From Streptomyces hygroscopicus (GTDB lineage: Bacteria > Actinomycetota > Actinomycetes > Streptomycetales > Streptomycetaceae): DNA of 64,000 nt. Positions 8,793-17,654 of this stretch are shown piece by piece. The DNA lies in NCBI RefSeq assembly GCF_026168105.1, contig NZ_LBMW01000022.1, forward strand, positions 1 through 64,000, in the 5' to 3' direction. The notes below the pieces were generated by a model. It saw only the letters and a list, made by a program, of their open reading frames with translations, was not told the DNA's origin and made no database searches. Within the stretch, counting starts at the first letter, position 1. Every line of letters begins with the position of its first letter. Both the position numbers and the translations under genes were made by a program.

Positions 8793-11318
8793 TCAGTGCC
8801 CCGCGGTGAAGTCGTGGTGGCGGTCGGCAGACGGTCTGCCCGAGGGGTCGCGGGGGCCGTGGCTGGAACCGTGCTCAGTGAGCAGCAGGGCGATGTCGTC
8901 GGCCCGGTAGGAGGAGCCGCGGGCCTGGTGCAGGAGCCGGTCGGCGAGTTCGTCCAGTGAGTCCGCGCGGGCGTGGGCCAGTGCCGCTCGCAGGCGGTCG
9001 ATGCCCACGTCGATGTCGGTTCCGGGTTCCTCGACCAGGCCGTCGGTGTAGAGGGCGAGGACAGATCCCGGCGGGAGGGCGATACGGGTTTGGGTATAGG
9101 CGCTCGCGTGGTCCACTCCGAGAACCGGGCCGGCGTCGAGGTGAAGGGCATCGGTCGTGCCGTCGGGGCGGCGGAGCAGAGGCGGGGGGTGGCCTGCGGT
9201 GACGGCGTAGGCGTGCTGGCGGTGGGGTTCGAGGTGGATGTAGCAGCAACTGGCCAGCAGGTTGGAGTCGAGGTCGATGAGAGTGTCGTTGACGCCGGTC
9301 ATCACGTCGCCGGGTGTATGGCCCGCGGCCGTGAACGCCCGGACCATGCTACGCAGTTGGGCCATCGTGGCCGCGGCGGCGATGCTGTGCCCCTCTACGT
9401 CGCCGATGACGAGGCAGGCTCCGCTCTCGGTGGGGATGACGTCGTACCAGTCGCCGCCGATGTCCATTTCGCTGGTGGCGGGCAGGTAGCGTGCGACGGT
9501 GCGGATGCCCGGGACCGTCGGCAGCCGGTGCGGAAGGAGCACCTGCTGAAGGCCGTGCGCTACGGCGAACTCCGAGTCGTACAGCCGTGCTCGTTCCAGA
9601 GCCTGGGCGACGAGGCCGGCGAGTGCGGTCAGGATGCCGCGGTCCTTTTCGGTGAAGTGATGGATGTCGTCGAAGCCGAGGACGCAGGTGCCGATGGGGC
9701 GGCCGGACGCGATCAGCGGTAGATACGCCCAGGAGTTCACCCGGCCCGTGGGGGTGCCAGGGTAGCCGCGGGACAGGTCCTGCTGGGACTCGATGAAGAG
9801 CGGAGCCCCGGATGTCAGGGTTTCCGTTCCGGGCAGGCGGGCGTGCAGTGGGACGCCCTGCAGCCAGTCGAGGAATTCTTCGTGGTGGCCGGTGTGATGG
9901 AGCAGCTGCATCGTTCCGTTGCGGACCACGTAGATCGCCATCTGCTGGCCTGCGAAGGCCGGCAGGAGCTGGTCGGAGACGACTTCGCAGACTTGCTGTG
10001 TGCTGACCGCCTCGGTCAGTGCGCTGCTGAGTTGCAGGACGTGGTAAATGACGCCCAGGCGCGCTGGTGCGGTGGCGGGGGCTGCAGTGGCCGGGGAGGC
10101 GGGGGCTGCAAGGTCCGACGGGGGACGGGCGGTGGGGACTACCCGGCCGGTCACCCCGTCCGCCTGAGGGTGCAGGGAGAAGTCGAGCCACTGGTCGGGC
10201 GGTCGGCTCGCCAGGAAGGAGGATGGTGTCTGCGAGATCACCGCGGACCGGTGCCGGTACTCGACGCTGGGGTCGGACAGCCATGGCAGCACCTCCCAGA
10301 GGACCCGGCCCAGTACCTCGTCGGCGGAAACGTTCAGCAGTTGCAGGGCGCTGTCGTTGGCGTAGGTGACCCGGCCGTCGGGCGTGAGGGAGAACAGCCC
10401 GTCCCGTAGTCGTGCGGCCGCTGCGACGGCCTCACCGCCGGCTTCGGCATCCACGACCGCGCCGACCAGGTGCGTGCGTGTGTGCGCCTCGTCGACCTCC
10501 GGTACGCGGCCCCACAGCTCGACCGTGCGGTACCTCTCGCCACCACCGCGGTGATCCCGTACGCGCAGGCGGCGGGCGATGATCTGACCCTCGCCGACTG
10601 CCTCCCGAACGCAGGCCCGAAAGGCGGCACGATCACCGGGGTGCAGGCACGACGCAAGCGTTTCCGTTCGTCCGTCGAAAGCACCGGGTTCGAGACCGAA
10701 GATCGCGCAGAGCCTGCCGTCCACACTGAGGGTTCCGGAGCTGAGGTTCCAGTCGAACAAGCCCACCTGCACTGCCGCTGCCGAGGGAGCCGGGGTCTCC
10801 ACGGGGCCCGTCCCCGGGTCGCACTCCACGGGGTCACCTGTACGGGCGCGGAGTGTGGCCAGGCGGTTACCGAGCCGGCCGGCGACGCTCCGCAGGTGGC
10901 GACGCTGGGCCTTGGACAGCCCTTCGCCGCCCGCCGATGCCGACCACAGGATCGCCAGCGATCCGAAGGACTCCCCACCTGCGCGCACCGGCACCGAGCA
11001 GGAGCCGAAGGCATACGGCAGAGCCACAGAGAGCTGGGGGTACCGCCGCATCGTCTCCTCGGCGTTTGCCAGGTGCACCGTGCGTCCGGAGTTGTACGCC
11101 ACGGCGACCGGGATGGGACTGCCCACCGGAATGAGCTCCCAGCCACCCAGCAGGGAGGGCGGTACCCCGTACGTCGCGGCGAGCACGAGCGACCGGCGGT
11201 CGCGAGAGCGGAGGAAGATGCTCCCCGCGTGCGCCCTCGATCCGTGGACGGCTTCCACGACGGCCGCAGCGAGCATGTCCTCACGCTCCGCCGCCTCGCC
11301 GCCGAAAACCCCGCGCAT
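8793..11318 (-). CDS. Multi-sensor SpoIIE-type protein phosphatase (GAF-PAS-GAF-PP2C)
   Basis: About 841 residues from ATG 11318. Order: an N-terminal GAF-like domain (about 10-165, GGWELIPVGSPIPVAVAY), a PAS domain (VGLFDWNLSSGTLSVDGRLC), a second PAS (LFSLTPDGRVTYANDSALQL), a second GAF (about 435-590) and a C-terminal SpoIIE/PP2C phosphatase with MDIGGDWYDVIP, ACLVIGDVEGHS, VLALYTDGLVEEP and ADDIALLLTEH. This is a common Streptomyces stress or sigma-factor signalling layout acting on phosphorylated anti-anti-sigma proteins. The same frame stays open upstream through a LuxR-type helix-turn-helix as far as 12116, so the true product could be a longer fusion. ATG 11318 is chosen because family homology begins there, although its ribosome site is weak. 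Confidence 0.78.
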   Translation of the reverse strand: MRGVFGGEAAEREDMLAAAVVEAVHGSRAHAGSIFLRSRDRRSLVLAATYGVPPSLLGGWELIPVGSPIPVAVAYNSGRTVHLANAEETMRRYPQLSVALPYAFGSCSVPVRAGGESFGSLAILWSASAGGEGLSKAQRRHLRSVAGRLGNRLATLRARTGDPVECDPGTGPVETPAPSAAAVQVGLFDWNLSSGTLSVDGRLCAIFGLEPGAFDGRTETLASCLHPGDRAAFRACVREAVGEGQIIARRLRVRDHRGGGERYRTVELWGRVPEVDEAHTRTHLVGAVVDAEAGGEAVAAAARLRDGLFSLTPDGRVTYANDSALQLLNVSADEVLGRVLWEVLPWLSDPSVEYRHRSAVISQTPSSFLASRPPDQWLDFSLHPQADGVTGRVVPTARPPSDLAAPASPATAAPATAPARLGVIYHVLQLSSALTEAVSTQQVCEVVSDQLLPAFAGQQMAIYVVRNGTMQLLHHTGHHEEFLDWLQGVPLHARLPGTETLTSGAPLFIESQQDLSRGYPGTPTGRVNSWAYLPLIASGRPIGTCVLGFDDIHHFTEKDRGILTALAGLVAQALERARLYDSEFAVAHGLQQVLLPHRLPTVPGIRTVARYLPATSEMDIGGDWYDVIPTESGACLVIGDVEGHSIAAAATMAQLRSMVRAFTAAGHTPGDVMTGVNDTLIDLDSNLLASCCYIHLEPHRQHAYAVTAGHPPPLLRRPDGTTDALHLDAGPVLGVDHASAYTQTRIALPPGSVLALYTDGLVEEPGTDIDVGIDRLRAALAHARADSLDELADRLLHQARGSSYRADDIALLLTEHGSSHGPRDPSGRPSADRHHDFTAGH

Positions 11319-12116
11319 ACGTCCAGTGTGCGCAGGTCGGCCCACCGGCGCCCAAGGCGGAAACCTCACGATGCACGTTCGATCATGTTGCGTCGCCGGT
11401 TGGTCTCCCGGTCGAATCCTGTTGGCCTGCCGCCGCGGCGGCCGCGGCCCGGCCGGTGCCGGGCCGACGGCGCCCCCGACCGGCAGCGCCGCTGTGATGC
11501 CCGCACCGAGGGCCGAGCCTCCGAGTGCGGCGAGGTCGTCGTCGGCGACGGAGTACGGCCACGGCTGGCCCTCGTCGTGGTCTCGAGGTGGGCGGGCCGT
11601 GCCGCGGCCGGCACTCCCCGTCGTGGAAGCCGGCCGGGTCGGGACTGGAGGGTGTGGCCGGGGATGACCAGGCCGCCTTCGGATGACCGGGCCGCCTTCG
11701 TAGGCGATGACCACGGCCTGGGCACGGCTGCTCAGCCCGAGTTTGACCATGGTGCGGTTGAGGTGGGTCTCGACCGTGGCCTCGCCGAGCACCAGCCGAG
11801 CGGCGTTCTCCGCGTTGGACATACCGGTGGCCACCAGGGCGAGGACCTGGCGCTCGCGGGGCGTGAGCATGCCGAGGTCGGCCTGCCGTTCGGTGAGGTT
11901 GTGCCGCAGGTACGCGTCGGCCCGGGTGCACGGACCGGCCGTTGGCGCGCCCCCGTCGTCGTTCGTGGTGTCGCCCATGGGAGGGGCGACGAGGGCCCGT
12001 TGGTCGTCGCGCGTCTCGTCCGAGGCGGACGTTCCCGGTCCAGGTGTGGCGGCCGATTGCGCCTCGGGCGTCGGGGTGCGCGAGTTGATCGTGTTGTCAG
12101 TCCCCTCTGCCATCAT
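11319..12116 (-). pseudogene. LuxR-type HTH segment in frame with downstream phosphatase
   Basis: From ATG 12116 the frame encodes a disordered leader and then a classic response-regulator output helix-turn-helix: LTPRERQVLALVATGMSNAE, a variable stretch, then VETHLNRTMVKLGLSSRAQA. No receiver domain precedes it. The expected ending (AYEGGLVIPG) is broken by a 19-bp tandem duplication at 11662-11699, which shifts the frame and changes the text to EGGPVIRRRPGHPRPH. The shifted frame then stays open into the phosphatase. It may be a decayed regulator fused by accident, or the N terminus of a real HTH-phosphatase fusion. Its start is only 10 bases from the divergent DUF4132 start. Confidence 0.5.
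11662..11699. repeat. 19-bp tandem duplication causing a frameshift
   Basis: GGATGACCAGGCCGCCTTC (11662-11680) is followed directly by GGATGACCGGGCCGCCTTC (11681-11699), which differs at one base. Nineteen is not a multiple of three. The repeat therefore switches reading frame exactly where the LuxR-type HTH should end. Confidence 0.8.
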
Positions 12117-12125
12117 CCCGCCGTG

Positions 12126-14636
12126 ATGTACGAAGCCTTGGTGGCCGAATCCCGTAGGAACGACTCGCTCGACGACGTGAGATCCGCCGCGCTCGACCGC
12201 GTCCGCTGGCTCGTCGACCTTTTGGAACGTCAGCGGACGGAGCCCCGTTGGGACGCCTCCGCGGCGTTGCGGGGACCGGAGGAATTCGAGCGAATCCATG
12301 CGATACGCGCAGCGAGCCAGGCCGAGATCGACGGGCGGCTCGCGGCCTGTTCGGAGGAGGAGGGCAGGGCGGCGGCCCTGTGCCTCGTGCTGGCCTCCCG
12401 CTTCGACAACACCGGATTCCGGCGGTACGACTCCGAGATCGGAACGGTGATCTCACGGGTGCACGGCTGGACGCCGGACGAGGTCGCGGTGATGCTGATC
12501 CACGTCACCGAGTTCCACATGGGCTTCTGGTCTGCGGGTTCCCTGGGGATGGCGCTGGATGCCGCCGAGCGGCTCGGCGCCGACGGCTGCCGAGCGGTCG
12601 CGCCCTGGCTGCGGCAAGCTCACGCGAAGCTCATGAGCGGCGATGCCCCTGCGCACCTGCGTGGACCGCTCGTCAAACGTCTCCGTGCGCTGCTCGCCGG
12701 CGTGGACGAGGCGCACATCCCCGAGGGGCTGATCCCGCCGTCCGCCCCCTGGGCCGCCGCGCTGCGCGACCGTGCGAACACATTGCCGACGCTGGAGCTG
12801 GCGGACTTCGTCCGGCACCTGTCGGGCCTGTCCGGTCCGCGTCCCACCCAGCGGTGGCGGCGGACATGCCTCGAACTCGCCGACTCTGCGTCGGCGCGGG
12901 ACCTCGTGGCCGACGTTCTGCGGGCGTTGGCCGAGGACGATCCACTGTGCAGCAGGGAAAGTGGTGCGCACACCGGCTGGCTCCACGGCGAATACCACTA
13001 CCACTACGTCGTCCACCAGAACGACGGGGACCTGGCGCGCGGCGTCGTCTGGGCGGCGGCGCTGACCGGCGGCCCGGCCACGGTGCAGCACCTCCGAGCG
13101 CTCGCTCTGCGGACCGGCGGCCCCGCAACCGGCGTGATGGAGGACCTCAAGCTCGCGGGCGCGGCGATCAACGCACTGGCCGAGACCGGCGATCCGGCCT
13201 CTCTTCAGGCCCTGTGGCGGCTGCAGTCCCGGATCAAGCACCGGGCACTGCGCAAGCAACTCGACACCGCCCTGGTGACGGCCGCCGGGAAGCAGGGCAT
13301 CACGGCGGGGCAGCTCATCGAACGCAGCGTGCCGGACCACGGACTGGCGCCGGACGGCTCGCTGGAACGGAAGTTGGGCGGATACCGGGTACGCGTGGCG
13401 ATCGAGGAAGCGGCGACCGTGCGGCTCACCTTCACGCGCCCCGACGGGGGGACGTCGCGCACGGCTCCGGCGGCAGTGAAGGACGGCTTCCCGGACGAGC
13501 TCCAGGAGTTGAAGGCCATGGCGAAGGAGGTGCGGGGGACACTGTCGGGTGAGCGGGCCCGCGTCGAGGCGCTGATGTCGGCCGGGCGGGAGTGGCCGTA
13601 CGACGAGTGGTGCCGCTACTACCGCGACCATCCGGTCACCGGGGTTCTCGTCCGTGGCCTGATCTGGGAGTTCCAGGACGCGGACGGCGAGTGGCACGCG
13701 GTGGCACCGACGACCGAGCCACCCGGTCGGCCCGAGCGCGTCCGGTTGTGGCATCCGATCCGGGCGCAGGCGCACGACATCAGGGCGTGGCGGGAGCGGC
13801 TCGTCGCCTCGCGGCTGCGGCAGCCGTTCAAACAGGCCTTCCGGGAGATCTATCTGCTCACCCCGGCGGAAGAGGAGACCGGTGTCTACTCCAACCGGTT
13901 CGCGGCCCACATCGTCCACTACCGGCGGCTCTACGCGCTGTTCAAGGAGCGCGGCTGGCAGGCCAACTTCCTCGGCCGGTACGACGGCGGCTACGACGGG
14001 AAGGCACGGGCCGAGTTCGGTGACGGCCAGTGGCGGGCCTGCTTCCACCACGAGCCCGCCGCGGACGACGACGGCAGCTACGCGCCCGAACACGCCGCAA
14101 CGGACCAGGTTCGCTTCGAGCGGCGGGACGGCCGGCGCTGGCGGGAGGCTCCGCTGCCGGAGGTGCCCCCGCTGGTGTTCAGCGAGGCGATGCGCGACGT
14201 GGACCTCTTCGTCGGCGTGACCTCGATCGCCGCCGATCCCGACTGGGCCGACCGGGGCGAGGACCGCCATGCCTTGTACTGGCGGACGGCCGCGTTCGGT
14301 GCGCTGACGGCGAGCGCCGAGGTCCGCCGCGAGGCGCTGGAACGGATTCTGCCGCGCCTGAAGATCGCCGGCCGGTGCTCGCTCGACGGCCGCTTCCTGG
14401 TGGTCCGCGGGGACTTGGGCACATACAAGATCCATCTGGGCTCGGCCAACATCCTTATGGAGCCCAACGACGCCTACCTGTGCATCGTCCCGTCACGCGG
14501 CAAGGGCGACGGCAGGGTCTTCCTGCCGTTCGAGGACGAACGGCTCTCCCTGATCCTCAGCAAGGCATTCATGCTCGCAGCCGACACCAAGATCACCGAC
14601 GAGTCCATCCTCATACAGATCAAGCGAGGTGCCTGA
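12126..14636 (+). CDS. DUF4132 domain-containing protein
   Basis: An 836-residue soluble protein. The C-terminal half carries the DUF4132 pattern (HPIRAQAHDIRAWRERL, RQPFKQAFREIYLLTPAEEE, TGVYSNRFAAHIVHYRRLYA, then LGTYKIHLGSANILMEP near the end). The N-terminal half is alpha-helical and repeat-like. DUF4132 is widespread, often next to WGR or MolR-type proteins, and has no established reaction. ATG 12126 is chosen; a GTG immediately before it is also possible. It starts almost back to back with the LuxR-HTH frame. Its stop overlaps the start of the next gene (ATGA), so the two are translationally coupled. Confidence 0.88.
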   Translation: MYEALVAESRRNDSLDDVRSAALDRVRWLVDLLERQRTEPRWDASAALRGPEEFERIHAIRAASQAEIDGRLAACSEEEGRAAALCLVLASRFDNTGFRRYDSEIGTVISRVHGWTPDEVAVMLIHVTEFHMGFWSAGSLGMALDAAERLGADGCRAVAPWLRQAHAKLMSGDAPAHLRGPLVKRLRALLAGVDEAHIPEGLIPPSAPWAAALRDRANTLPTLELADFVRHLSGLSGPRPTQRWRRTCLELADSASARDLVADVLRALAEDDPLCSRESGAHTGWLHGEYHYHYVVHQNDGDLARGVVWAAALTGGPATVQHLRALALRTGGPATGVMEDLKLAGAAINALAETGDPASLQALWRLQSRIKHRALRKQLDTALVTAAGKQGITAGQLIERSVPDHGLAPDGSLERKLGGYRVRVAIEEAATVRLTFTRPDGGTSRTAPAAVKDGFPDELQELKAMAKEVRGTLSGERARVEALMSAGREWPYDEWCRYYRDHPVTGVLVRGLIWEFQDADGEWHAVAPTTEPPGRPERVRLWHPIRAQAHDIRAWRERLVASRLRQPFKQAFREIYLLTPAEEETGVYSNRFAAHIVHYRRLYALFKERGWQANFLGRYDGGYDGKARAEFGDGQWRACFHHEPAADDDGSYAPEHAATDQVRFERRDGRRWREAPLPEVPPLVFSEAMRDVDLFVGVTSIAADPDWADRGEDRHALYWRTAAFGALTASAEVRREALERILPRLKIAGRCSLDGRFLVVRGDLGTYKIHLGSANILMEPNDAYLCIVPSRGKGDGRVFLPFEDERLSLILSKAFMLAADTKITDESILIQIKRGA

Positions 14637-15028
14637 TGGCCACCGTGACGTTCCGGGACGAGACCGCGACGGGCAAGCCGGTCACCGAGTGGGAGGTCGC
14701 CGGGCTGCCGGAACGGATGACCGTACGGGAGCTGATCAGGCTCCGGGTCCGCGAGGAGGTCGCCCGGCACAACGCCCGCACGAGCGACCGCTTCGACGGC
14801 CTCGTCCGCCCCGACGACGCCGAAGCGGAACTGAACGGCTACCGGCTCCGCGAACCCCGCCGCATCGACTGGGAACACCAGGCCGAGATCGCCGAACGCG
14901 CCTTCCTGGCCAACGGGTTCTTCGTACTGGCCGGGGAGCACCAGGTCGAGGACCTCGACGAAGTCGTGGATCTCACCGCCGATTCCGACCTGGTCTTCAT
15001 CAAGCTCGTCGCCCTTGTCGGCGGCTGA
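14636..15028 (+). CDS. Small partner protein of DUF4132, function unknown
   Basis: A 130-residue acidic protein (MATVTFRDETATGKPVTEWE...) with no signal peptide or membrane segment. It overlaps the DUF4132 stop by one base, indicating coupled expression and probably a functional pair. The middle (RMTVRELIRLRVREEVARHN) looks helical, and the C terminus is a regular alpha/beta stretch. I recall similar small proteins behind DUF4132 genes in other Streptomyces but know no function. Confidence 0.8.
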   Translation: MATVTFRDETATGKPVTEWEVAGLPERMTVRELIRLRVREEVARHNARTSDRFDGLVRPDDAEAELNGYRLREPRRIDWEHQAEIAERAFLANGFFVLAGEHQVEDLDEVVDLTADSDLVFIKLVALVGG

Positions 15029-15142
15029 GGGACCGGCCGTTGCAGAGTCACTGCCCCATCCCCCGCTCACGAGCCATGAACCGGATGCGGCTCTCGGTGT
15101 CGGACACGAAATTCGCCGCGATACGGGCAGCCGAATGGCCAG

Positions 15143-15295
15143 ATGCGGGTCGGCGCCGTCAGCCTCGGCGTGGTGCACCGGGACGAGAAGCCGTCGAACG
15201 TGATGCTCACCGCCGACGGCAGGGCCAGGACAGCGGACAAGCTCGGCCAGGCGGACATGGGCGAGGTGTGGCAGGCCCCCCCCCGGGGGTCCGTC
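15143..15295 (+). pseudogene. Scrambled Ser/Thr protein kinase fragment
   Basis: From an ATG at 15143 the frame reads GVVHRDEKPSNVMLTADGRA, an altered kinase catalytic loop (HRDxKxxN with the DLK leucine changed to E). Shortly after comes LGQADMGEVWQA, resembling the glycine-rich nucleotide loop (LGxGGMGEVWxA). In a real kinase the glycine loop precedes the catalytic loop, so these pieces are rearranged. The frame then runs into nine Cs (15276-15284). No kinase could be made. Confidence 0.5.
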
Positions 15296-15363
15296 TGCGG
15301 CCGGTGCAGCGGATGACCGCATTGCAGCGGCCGTCGCGCGCCGCGAGAGCTAGGATCCGGGCC

Positions 15364-16308
15364 ATGGCGCTGACCATGAACGACGTGGACCGGTTCGAAG
15401 CCTCCAGGTCCCGCCTGGAGGCCATCGCATACCGCCTCCTCGGCTCCGCGAGCGAGGCCGAGGACGCCGTCCAGGAGACGTTCCTGCGCTGGCAGGCCGC
15501 CGACGTCGACCACATCGAGGTCCCCGAGGCATGGCTGACGAAGGTTCTCACCAACCTGTGCCTCAACCAGCTCACCTCGGCCCGCGCGCGGCGCGAGACC
15601 TATGTGGGCCAATGGCTGCCCGAGCCGCTGCTGGCCGGGGACCCGATGCTCGGCCCGGCCGACACCGCGGAACAGCGCGAATCGGTCTCGTACGCGGTTC
15701 TCGCCCTGCTGGAGCGCCTCTCCCCCAACGAGCGGGCGGTGTACGTGCTGCGGGAGGCCTTCGACTACCCGCATCGGGAGATCGCCGAGATCCTCGGCAT
15801 CACCGAGGCCGCCAGCCAGCAGTTCTTCCACCGTGCCAAGGAGCACATCGCGCACGGCAAGGCCCGCACCGAGATCGACGAGGCCGCCGCCCGGCGGATC
15901 GTAGACGAGTTCCTCGCGGCCGCCACCAGCGGCCGGACCGAGCCGCTCGTGCGGCTGCTCACCCAGGACGCCATCGCGATCGGCGACGGCGGCGGGAAGG
16001 TCCCGGCCCGCGCCAAGGCGTTCGAAGGCGCCCTCGCGGTCGCGAAGTTCATGCGGGGTCTGTTCAAGCCCAGCAAGGCCAAGCGCGCCCTGGCCGGGGG
16101 CTCACCCGGGATCTACGCGACGACCGCCAACGGCGGTCCCGCCATCGTGGCGGTCGTCGACGGCCGGGTCGTCGGCGTCATGTGCCTGGAGGTCACCGCC
16201 GAGGGCATCGCCGCTTTTCGCAACCAGGTCAACCCCGACAAGCTCGAACGTGTGACCCGGCGATGGGCGGCCGCCGACCACGGCGAACCCCTGCTCAACG
16301 CCTTCTGA
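15364..16308 (+). CDS. ECF sigma factor, ECF41 (SigJ-like) group
   Basis: A 314-residue sigma factor. It has sigma-2 (YRLLGSASEAEDAVQETFLRW), sigma-4 (LSPNERAVYVLREAFDYPHR, then EIAEILGITEAASQQFFHRA) and a C-terminal SnoaL-like extension. The three ECF41 marker motifs are all visible: WLPEP in the linker, DGGGK in the SnoaL domain and NPDKL near the C terminus. ECF41 factors have no anti-sigma protein; the extension modulates activity. They typically sit beside and activate a carboxymuconolactone decarboxylase, oxidoreductase or epimerase, matching the FAD oxidoreductase downstream. ATG 15364 follows AGGA at a workable distance; ATG 15376 is an alternative. Confidence 0.92.
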   Translation: MALTMNDVDRFEASRSRLEAIAYRLLGSASEAEDAVQETFLRWQAADVDHIEVPEAWLTKVLTNLCLNQLTSARARRETYVGQWLPEPLLAGDPMLGPADTAEQRESVSYAVLALLERLSPNERAVYVLREAFDYPHREIAEILGITEAASQQFFHRAKEHIAHGKARTEIDEAAARRIVDEFLAAATSGRTEPLVRLLTQDAIAIGDGGGKVPARAKAFEGALAVAKFMRGLFKPSKAKRALAGGSPGIYATTANGGPAIVAVVDGRVVGVMCLEVTAEGIAAFRNQVNPDKLERVTRRWAAADHGEPLLNAF

Positions 16309-16312
16309 CTCT

Positions 16313-16332
16313 GATGTGAGGTGCTTCACATC
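16313..16332. promoter_or_regulatory. CRP-like palindrome upstream of oxidoreductase
   Basis: GATGTGA-GGTGCT-TCACATC is a 7-bp-arm palindrome containing TGTGA-N6-TCACA (16315-16330), the textbook CRP/FNR-superfamily half-site arrangement. It lies just after the sigma factor stop and about 70 bp before the oxidoreductase start. It could be an operator for a CRP-family protein, or less likely a weak hairpin. The regulator is not in this window. Confidence 0.5.
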
Positions 16333-16401
16333 GCGTTGCTGTCAGGAAACGGCGGGCCGCCCGGTTCAAGTGGCGAATCCGCCCAAGACAGGAGCCAGGA
16401 A

Positions 16402-17613
16402 ATGCAGCACCGCATCGTCGTCCTCGGAGCCGGATACACCGGAGCCATCGCCGCCGGGCGCCTCGCCAAGCGGCTGCGCCACGAAGATGTCGCCATCACC
16501 CTCGTCAACGCCGAGCCCGATTTCGTCGAGCGCGTCCGGATGCACCAGCTTGCGGTCGGCCAGGACCTCAAGCCCCGGCCCTTCAGCGAGATGTTCGCGG
16601 GCACCGGCGTCGAACTGAGGCTCGCGAAGGTCATCGGCGTCGACGTCGACCGCAGGACCGTCGCCGCCGTCGACGCGAACGGCGCCGAGGAACTGGAGGC
16701 CGAGGAGCTCGAATACGACATCCTCGTGTACGCCCTCGGCAGCGGCTGGAACGACCAGGGCGTTCCCGGCACCGCCGAGCACGCCCACGAGATCGCCAGT
16801 CGCCCCGGAGCGCTCCGGCTGCGCGAGCGCCTGGCCCGCCTGGACATCGGACAGCCCGTGGTCGTGGTCGGCGGCGGCCTCACCGGTTTGGAGGCCGCGA
16901 CCGAGATCGCCGAGGCCCGCCCGGACCTCGACGTCGCCCTCGCCGCCCGCGGCGGTCTCGGTGACTGGCTCTCACCCAAAGGCCGCCGGCACCTACGGAA
17001 GGTCTTCGACAAGCTCGGCATCACCGTGCACGAGCACGCCGCCGTCACCGGCGTCGAGGCCGACCGCGTCGTCACCGCCGGCGGCGGATCCATCCCGGCC
17101 GCGGTCACCGTGTGGACCACCGGCTTCGCCGTCCACCCGATCGCCAAGGCCACCACCCTGGAGGTCACCGACACCGGCCGGATCGTGGTCGACGGGACCA
17201 TGCGCTCGGTCTCGCACCCGGATGTGTACGCCATCGGCGACGCGGCCACGGCGATGGGCCCCGGCGACAAGCCGCTGCGGATGTCGTGCGCCTCGGGTAC
17301 CCCCACCGCGTGGCAGGCCGCCGACGCCATCGCGGCGCGCCTGACTGGCGGGAAGCTCCCGAACGTGCCGCTCCGCTACTTCAACCAGTGCATCTCGCTC
17401 GGCCGCAAGGAAGGCGTGATTCAGTACGTCACCGCCGATGACCGCGCCGTCTGGGCGGCCCTGACAGGACGGCTCGCAGCCGTCTACAAGGAACTGGTCT
17501 GCAAAGGCGCGGCCTGGGGCGTTGCCAACCCGACGCTCGGGATGCCGACCCGGCGCCGCCGCGTCGTGCGGGAGCCGGCCCGGGCGGGCTCGGCGGTCAA
17601 CGCGTCGGCCTGA
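16402..17613 (+). CDS. FAD/NAD(P)-dependent oxidoreductase (NDH-2-like)
   Basis: A 403-residue pyridine nucleotide-disulfide-type reductase. The N-terminal FAD motif is IVVLGAGYTGAIAAGRLAKR, the second nucleotide-binding motif is PVVVVGGGLTGLEAATEIAE, and the FAD-contact segment is HPDVYAIGDAATAM. It resembles type II NADH dehydrogenase and AIF-like proteins, with no redox-active CxxC pair and no clear membrane anchor. ATG 16402 follows AGGAGCCAGGAA; an upstream in-frame ATG at 16321 would run through the CRP-like palindrome region. As the gene next to an ECF41 factor it is the likely regulated partner. A strong terminator follows. Confidence 0.9.
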   Translation: MQHRIVVLGAGYTGAIAAGRLAKRLRHEDVAITLVNAEPDFVERVRMHQLAVGQDLKPRPFSEMFAGTGVELRLAKVIGVDVDRRTVAAVDANGAEELEAEELEYDILVYALGSGWNDQGVPGTAEHAHEIASRPGALRLRERLARLDIGQPVVVVGGGLTGLEAATEIAEARPDLDVALAARGGLGDWLSPKGRRHLRKVFDKLGITVHEHAAVTGVEADRVVTAGGGSIPAAVTVWTTGFAVHPIAKATTLEVTDTGRIVVDGTMRSVSHPDVYAIGDAATAMGPGDKPLRMSCASGTPTAWQAADAIAARLTGGKLPNVPLRYFNQCISLGRKEGVIQYVTADDRAVWAALTGRLAAVYKELVCKGAAWGVANPTLGMPTRRRRVVREPARAGSAVNASA

Positions 17614-17627
17614 CTCGCACAGCGAAA

Positions 17628-17654
17628 CGGGCGCCCCCGCATCGAGGGCGCCCG
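17628..17654 (+). terminator. Terminator after oxidoreductase
   Basis: Perfect 9-bp arms CGGGCGCCC (17628-17636) and GGGCGCCCG (17646-17654) with a 9-base loop, 14 bases after the oxidoreductase stop. The following 225 bases to the LCP gene show no convincing gene; a minus-strand piece near 17690-17760 (RSYDMVTVG) may be a relic. Confidence 0.8.

Noticed and set aside
10470..12125. In-frame upstream extension of the DUF4132 gene by 550 codons
   Set aside because: This stretch is antisense to the phosphatase and HTH coding text. DUF4132-like sequence begins only at about 12126.
14629..15363. Upstream extension of the ECF41 sigma factor
   Set aside because: The extension overlaps the small DUF4132 partner in another frame and the kinase relic. 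The sigma factor has its own start and ribosome site at 15364.
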